Assembly (NCBI GenBank): GCA_021827805.1
Contig: JAKAUG010000339.1
Coordinates: 1-10,014 of the forward strand
Source: Bacillota bacterium
Lineage (GTDB): Bacteria > Bacillota > Sulfobacillia > RBS10-35 > JAJYVN01
Reading direction: 5' to 3'
DNA: 10,014 nucleotides
Part shown: positions 6,184 through 10,014 of the stretch, in pieces
Layout of the letters: each line of letters starts with the position of its first letter
Position numbering within the stretch: position 1 is the first letter of the stretch
Program-made: the position numbers and the translations under genes
The notes under the pieces: model-generated
What the model saw: the letters and a program-made list of their open reading frames with translations, nothing else
Database searches by the model: none
Told to the model about the DNA's origin: nothing

Positions 6184-7560
6184 GTGCAGCCTGCTGTGGG
6201 GCAGGGGCGGAACCTGATCGCTGCGCCCTCGGCCTTGGCCCCTGGGTGCAGCGTCAACGCGCGGGATCACCTGTGCAGCGCGGACTGCGACCTGGTGGAA
6301 CTGGTGGCGGAGTTCGGTACCCCCCTGTATGTGTTCAATGAGCCGGTCATTCGGGAGCGGTGCCGGCAGTGGCGGGAGGCCTTCCGCGACTACGCCGGTG
6401 GCGCCGACGTGGCCTACGCCGCCAAGGCTGGCCTGACGTTGGCCCTGGCCCGACTGATCAGCCAGGAGGATCTGCACCTGGACGTGGTCTCCGGTGGCGA
6501 ACTCTTTGTTGCCCTCCGTGCCGGGATGCCCGCGGCCCGGATTCACGTGCACGGAAACAACAAGCCACCCCAGGAGATCGCCGAGGCGCTGGATGCCGGG
6601 GTCGGTCGCTTCGTCGTCGACAATTTCGATGAGCTCGCGGCCCTTGAGCGGGAAGCGGCCCACCGCCACAGGCGTCAGGCGATTCTGCTGCGGGTGGCGC
6701 CCGGTATTGAGGCGCACACGCATGACTACATCCGGACCGGCAGCCAGGCGAGCAAGTTTGGTTTCGATCTGCAAACCGGCCAGGCCCTGGAGGCGGCGCG
6801 CCGCGCCGAGGCTTCGCCACATCTCCACCTGATGGGGCTGCATGCCCACATCGGTTCGCAGATCCTTGATGTGTCGGCGGTGACGCCCCTGGTGGCGACG
6901 ATGTTGGATCTCTGGGCCCGGATGGCCAGCGTGCTGGGCAGGCCTCTGGAGGAGCTGAACCTGGGGGGCGGGGCCGGTATCCGCTACGCTGGCGAGCGGA
7001 CCCTTCCGCCCGCCGAGGTCGCCGAGGCCATGGGCCGTGCCGTTACCGATGGGTGCGCCGAGCGTGGCCTGCCCCTGCCGCGCCTGGCCGTCGAGCCAGG
7101 CCGCTCCATCGTCGGCGAGGCCGGCGTGGCCCTGTATACGGTTGGGACCCAGAAGCACATTCCGGGTCTCGTGTCGTATGTCGCGGTGGATGGGGGCATG
7201 GGAGACAACATTCGCCCCGCCCTGTATGGCGCCGAGTACACCGTGGTCTTGGCCAACCGCATGTCGGCCCCTCCCAGTGCGGCGGTCCACGTCGTGGGCC
7301 GCTACTGCGAGTCGGGCGACTTCCTGGCCCGAGGCGCCCTGCTGCCGGCGCTCGAGGCAGGAGACCTCCTGGCCTTTTACTCGGCCGGCGCGTACCAGTA
7401 CCCCATGGCGAGCAATTACAACCTGGTCCCACGGCCCTGCGTCCTGCTGGTGGAGGGCGGGCGCGCCCACGTGATGGTGGCGCGGGAGACTTACGCGGAT
7501 CTCATCGCTCGCGATCGCCTGCCGGCGCATCTGCTGCCCGAGGACTCGGCACGGGCCTAG
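6184..7560 (+). CDS. lysA: Diaminopimelate decarboxylase
   Basis: PLP-dependent enzyme that decarboxylates meso-2,6-diaminopimelate to L-lysine, the last step of the DAP route, in the cytoplasm. It has 458 residues, slightly above the usual 390-440. All family marks are present: PLP-binding lysine K81 in DVAYAAKA, HGNNK, GLHAHIGSQ, the phosphate-binding GGGAGIRY, EPGRS, the catalytic CESGD (C375-D379), and the GAYQYPMASNYN close. The barrel domain runs from about 50 to 310 and the C-terminal beta domain follows. The N-terminal 30 residues before SADCDLVELVAEFGTPLYVF are less conserved and hold extra cysteines. GTG 6184 is chosen because GGGAGGA lies six bases ahead and a promoter sits at 6100-6129; the longer frame from 6079 would start upstream of that promoter. 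ATG 6180 is out of frame. The next gene starts seven bases after the stop. Confidence 0.95.
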   Translation: MQPAVGQGRNLIAAPSALAPGCSVNARDHLCSADCDLVELVAEFGTPLYVFNEPVIRERCRQWREAFRDYAGGADVAYAAKAGLTLALARLISQEDLHLDVVSGGELFVALRAGMPAARIHVHGNNKPPQEIAEALDAGVGRFVVDNFDELAALEREAAHRHRRQAILLRVAPGIEAHTHDYIRTGSQASKFGFDLQTGQALEAARRAEASPHLHLMGLHAHIGSQILDVSAVTPLVATMLDLWARMASVLGRPLEELNLGGGAGIRYAGERTLPPAEVAEAMGRAVTDGCAERGLPLPRLAVEPGRSIVGEAGVALYTVGTQKHIPGLVSYVAVDGGMGDNIRPALYGAEYTVVLANRMSAPPSAAVHVVGRYCESGDFLARGALLPALEAGDLLAFYSAGAYQYPMASNYNLVPRPCVLLVEGGRAHVMVARETYADLIARDRLPAHLLPEDSARA

Positions 7561-7567
7561 AGAGGGG

Positions 7568-8209
7568 ATGCGCGGACTGCTAGCGGGTGTCTCGTTCATG
7601 GCGTTGCTCTTGGGCATTCCGGGTTTGCTCCTGGCGATCGTGCTCCACGAGTTCGCCCACGGCCTTGTCTCCACCTGGCTCGGGGACCCGACTCCCGCCC
7701 TGCAGGGAAGATTGTCCCTGAACCCCTTGGCGCACATCGACTGGATCGGGATGCTCATGCTGTGGATCTTTCAGTTCGGCTGGGCGCGGCCGGTGCAGAT
7801 CGACCCCCGCTACTACCGCAACCCGCGCTCCGGGTTGGCCCTGGTGGCCATCGCCGGTCCCGTCATGAATGTCCTGGTGGCGTTGGTCGCCATGCTGGTG
7901 CGTGGATACGTGCCCTGGCCCTCGACGCTCTGGGGGCAGGAGGTTCAGGTGATCCTGATCCTGACCATCTGGTACAACCTGTTCTTTGCGGTCTTCAACA
8001 TCCTGCCGATCCCGCCGCTGGACGGCTCGCGCATCCTCAGCGCCGCCTCCCGGGAGGGTGCGCGCCTGATGAGCCGGCTGGAGCCCTTCGGGTGGGTGTT
8101 GCTCATCCTGCTGATCTTCACGCGGGTGCTGGCCCCCATTCTGGGGGGCATGGCAGCTTGGCTCGGCGGCGTGCTCTCGGCCCTGACGGGCGTGCCCCTG
8201 TCAAGCTGA
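7568..8209 (+). CDS. Site-2 protease family membrane metallopeptidase (M50)
   Basis: Integral membrane zinc peptidase-like protein of 213 residues, close to the short YwhC-type members of family M50, which lack PDZ or CBS domains. The zinc site is complete: HEFAH at residues 27-31 in the first membrane helix, and the distal LPIPPLDGSRIL, whose D152 is the third ligand. NPLAHIDWIG and FGWARPVQID between them are typical of this subfamily. About five or six membrane segments are visible. The substrate is unknown. It lies between lysA and scpA, an order common in Bacillota, probably in one operon. AGAGGGG directly abuts ATG 7568, unusually close; the in-frame CTG 7577 or ATG 7598 could be better spaced, and nothing conserved would be lost with CTG 7577. 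Confidence 0.9.
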   Translation: MRGLLAGVSFMALLLGIPGLLLAIVLHEFAHGLVSTWLGDPTPALQGRLSLNPLAHIDWIGMLMLWIFQFGWARPVQIDPRYYRNPRSGLALVAIAGPVMNVLVALVAMLVRGYVPWPSTLWGQEVQVILILTIWYNLFFAVFNILPIPPLDGSRILSAASREGARLMSRLEPFGWVLLILLIFTRVLAPILGGMAAWLGGVLSALTGVPLSS

Positions 8210-8215
8210 GCGGAA

Positions 8216-8225
8216 GGGGGAGAGG
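8216..8225 (+). promoter_or_regulatory. scpA: Shine-Dalgarno that decides the scpA start
   Basis: GGGGGAGAGG ends two bases before the in-frame CTG 8228; its GGAG core (8219-8222) sits five bases from it. The downstream GTG 8249 has no purine-rich site within 20 bases. This favours a CTG start for scpA. Confidence 0.55.
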
Positions 8226-8227
8226 TT

Positions 8228-8983
8228 CTGGAAGACGCGCCGGCCAAGGTGCGTCTGGGGACCTGGGAGGGTTCCCTGACGGAGTTGATCACCGCCCTGG
8301 AGGGCGGCGGCCTGGATGCCCGGGAGGTGCCTCTCGCGGCCGTGGTCGCGCAGGCCAAGGAACAGGCGCAGGACCTGGAGGGGCGCGCCGTCGCGTTCGC
8401 CCTGGCCTGCCGCGTGGTGGAACTCAAGGCCCGGGCCCTGCTGCCCTCTCCACCGCCAGAGCCGGAGCCCACGAGCGAGGAGGATCCTGAGGCGGAGGCG
8501 GCCGAACTGGCGGCGCGTGTGGCGGCCTATCAGGCCTTCGCCGAGGCCGCGGAGGTCCTGCGGGAGTTCGAGATGCAGCGGCGGGTGCGGTTCGGACGGC
8601 CCAGCGCGTCCACCCGGGCGAGCAAACCGCGGGCCGCCGAACTCCCTGAGGCCTCGCTGGAGCAACTGCTCGGCGCCCTGCGCGAGGTCTGGCAGCGTGC
8701 CGCGCCACGGACGGGGGAGGTGGAGCGCCCCCGCTTCACCATGGACCAGGCCCTCTCTGCCCTGCGTGCTCGACTGGCCGCCGCCGGCACCCAGGTGGAA
8801 TTCTCCGAACTCTTTGCGTCCGCCGCCGACCGCCTGGAGATCGTGCTCACCTTCCTGGCTTTGCTGGAGGTGGTCCGCTTGCGAGAGGCGCAGGTGGTGC
8901 AGGATGCTCCGTTTGGCCCCGTGCGCATCCGCTGGAGCGGGGCGCGTGCCGAAGGTGCGCCCCGGACGGGGATGCCGCGGTGA
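8228..8983 (+). CDS. scpA: Segregation and condensation protein ScpA (kleisin)
   Basis: Kleisin subunit that bridges SMC heads and binds a ScpB dimer in the bacterial condensin complex, on the nucleoid. From CTG 8228 it has 251 residues, normal for ScpA. The N-terminal helical domain contains VRLGTWEGSLTELITALEGG, equivalent to the 'VxLxxFEGPLDLLLxLI' opening of the family, and LACRVVELKARALLPSPP, equivalent to the 'LLxIKSRMLLP' helix. An acidic linker follows, then a C-terminal winged-helix part (FSELFASAADRLEIVLTFLA, LLEVVRLREAQV) that docks on an SMC head. GPL has become GSL, a mild departure. GTG 8249 is the conventional alternative start, but it lacks a ribosome-binding site and would begin right at VRLGTWEG, a few residues shorter than usual. 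The stop overlaps the scpB start (GTGA), so translation is probably coupled. Confidence 0.9.
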   Translation: MEDAPAKVRLGTWEGSLTELITALEGGGLDAREVPLAAVVAQAKEQAQDLEGRAVAFALACRVVELKARALLPSPPPEPEPTSEEDPEAEAAELAARVAAYQAFAEAAEVLREFEMQRRVRFGRPSASTRASKPRAAELPEASLEQLLGALREVWQRAAPRTGEVERPRFTMDQALSALRARLAAAGTQVEFSELFASAADRLEIVLTFLALLEVVRLREAQVVQDAPFGPVRIRWSGARAEGAPRTGMPR

Positions 8984-9543
8984 GCGAGGCCGAGGGGCTC
9001 GGGCCGCTGGCCGCACGCCTTGAGGCCATGCTGTTTGCGGCCTCGGAGCCGTTGGGCCTGAGCCGCCTGGCACTGGCGGCCTCTGCCGAGCCGGCCTCCG
9101 TGCGGCGGGCCTTGGCGGAATTGGCTGCGCACCTCGCGGCGGACGGTCATGGCGTGGAACTCACCGAACTGGCGGGCGGCTTTCAGTTGCTGACCCGCGC
9201 GGAGCACGCCGCGGCCGTGGAGGCCCTCGCGGCCCCCAGGGTCACACCCCTCTCGCGGGCCGCCCTGGAGGTCCTGGCCATCGTGGCCTTCCAGCAGCCG
9301 GTGACCCGGGCCGCGATCGATGAGATCCGCGGGGTGCACTCCGAGGGTGCCCTCGGCACGCTGGTGGAGCGCGGGCTCATCGGCGAGGTCGGGCGCGCTG
9401 AGGCGCCCGGAAGGCCGATCCTCTTTGGCACGACGCGCAGGTTCCTGGAGCAGTTTGGGCTGCGCTCGCTGGAGGACTTCTCCCGTGTGGCGGGACCGGA
9501 CATCGGGCCCCGCCCACAGCAACTGCCTCACTCGGAACGGTAG
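8980..9543 (+). CDS. scpB: Segregation and condensation protein ScpB
   Basis: Partner of ScpA and SMC in chromosome condensation and segregation; 187 residues, a normal length. It is built of two winged-helix domains. The first begins at about residue 9 (LEAMLFAASEPLGLSRLA, equivalent to the 'xEAxLFxxxxPlsxxxLA' opening), with the ELAGGFQLLTRAEHA wing. The second runs from about 87 (LSRAALEVLAIVAFQQPVTR, then IDEIRGVHSEGALGTLVERG, then PILFGTTRRFLEQFGL). These strings match the most conserved parts of the family. GTG 8980 overlaps the scpA stop by four bases. The last 16 bases overlap the 3' end of the converging lytic transglycosylase gene. Confidence 0.95.
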   Translation: MSEAEGLGPLAARLEAMLFAASEPLGLSRLALAASAEPASVRRALAELAAHLAADGHGVELTELAGGFQLLTRAEHAAAVEALAAPRVTPLSRAALEVLAIVAFQQPVTRAAIDEIRGVHSEGALGTLVERGLIGEVGRAEAPGRPILFGTTRRFLEQFGLRSLEDFSRVAGPDIGPRPQQLPHSER

Positions 9544-10014
9544 CGCGCATACAGCGCGGTCACCTCCTGAACGTAGATCTGGGTCTCCGCATACGGCGGC
9601 ACGCCGCCATAGCGCTTGACGGTGCCGGGCCCCGCGTTGTAGGCCGCCAGGGCCAACTCGAGGGCGCGCGGGCAGGCGGACGGGTCGGGCACGCAGCCGT
9701 TACCGCCGTATGCCACAAGCCAGGTGCGCAGGTAGCGCGCTCCCCCAACGGCGTTCTCCTTCGGATCAAAGATGTCGCGCACGCCCACCAGGACGGCGGT
9801 CGCCGGCTCCAGTTGCATGATGCCCTTGGCCCCCGTGGGGCTCACCGCCAGCGGATTACCCTGGCTCTCGACCTGGATCACCGCGGCCAGCAGGGCGGCG
9901 GGCAGGCCGGTGGCCGCCGCCGCCGCCGCGACCGGGGCCGTCAGCCAGGAGGGCGGCGCGGCGGCCTTCACCGGTTCCGGGGCCCCATCCGCGGTCGGGC
10001 TGCGCTCCGAGGCG
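9528..10014 (-). CDS. Lytic transglycosylase, SLT domain, N-terminus outside window
   Basis: Minus-strand gene whose C-terminal 161 residues are visible; the frame stays open to the window edge, so the N-terminus, probably a signal peptide and linker, is missing. The enzyme cleaves the MurNAc-GlcNAc bond of peptidoglycan, leaving a 1,6-anhydro end, outside the membrane. SLT marks are clear: catalytic Glu in AVIQVESQGNP (E35 counted from GTG 9971), GAKGIMQLEPATA, NAVGGARYLR and LALAAYNAGPGTVKRYGG. An 11-residue insert with two cysteines (C93 and C100, same numbering) sits before the AAYNAGPG helix, where most relatives run directly from YGG to LALAAYNAG. GTG 9971 could be called as a start but is preceded by an in-frame Pro/Ala/Asp-rich stretch and lacks a good ribosome-binding site. 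It overlaps the end of scpB by 16 bases. Confidence 0.9.
   Translation of the reverse strand, partial: ASERSPTADGAPEPVKAAAPPSWLTAPVAAAAAATGLPAALLAAVIQVESQGNPLAVSPTGAKGIMQLEPATAVLVGVRDIFDPKENAVGGARYLRTWLVAYGGNGCVPDPSACPRALELALAAYNAGPGTVKRYGGVPPYAETQIYVQEVTALYARYRSE

Noticed and set aside
6166..7758. Open frame of 530 codons on the minus strand opposite lysA
   Set aside because: Every lysA motif is on the plus strand, and the minus frame runs across the gene boundary into the M50 gene. It is a codon-bias shadow.

Overview
The DNA is strongly GC-rich, and most third codon positions are G or C. The run lysA, M50 peptidase, scpA, scpB is an arrangement known from Bacillota (Firmicutes). A DUF5696-type secreted protein beside a YIP1-family membrane protein and two sugar-type ABC permeases is also a Bacillota theme. 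I infer a high-GC Bacillota chromosome, but the sequence alone does not fix the genus. All genes run on the + strand except the last. I saw no tRNA, rRNA, CRISPR array, insertion sequence or phage gene, and no gene-free stretch longer than 300 bases.

Region 1 (1-4787) is a transport and surface module. It holds the 3' end of a YIP1-family membrane protein, a large exported DUF5696-like protein with a possible TIM-barrel glycosidase-like core, and two binding-protein-dependent ABC permeases of the MalF/UgpA and MalG/UgpE type. Junctions are tight: a 1-base overlap, then 1 base between stop and start. A strong 15-bp GC-rich hairpin closes the group. The solute-binding protein and ATPase are not in the window; they may lie upstream or be shared.

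Region 2 (4788-6069) holds an unrecognised soluble protein behind its own possible promoter, then a small ACT-domain (COG3602-like) protein.

Region 3 (6070-9543) starts at a good sigma-A-like promoter. It encodes diaminopimelate decarboxylase (LysA), a membrane site-2-protease-family peptidase, and ScpA and ScpB, the partners of SMC in chromosome condensation. Gaps are 7 and about 18 bases, then a 4-base overlap, so these are probably one transcript. Lysine and cell-wall precursor supply, membrane proteolysis and chromosome segregation are thus co-transcribed.

Region 4 (9528-10014) is the C-terminal part of a minus-strand lytic transglycosylase. It converges on scpB and overlaps its last 16 bases.

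Several starts were reassigned from ribosome-binding-site evidence: lysA at GTG 6184, permease 2 at ATG 3754, scpA probably at CTG 8228, and the ACT protein probably at GTG 5632.
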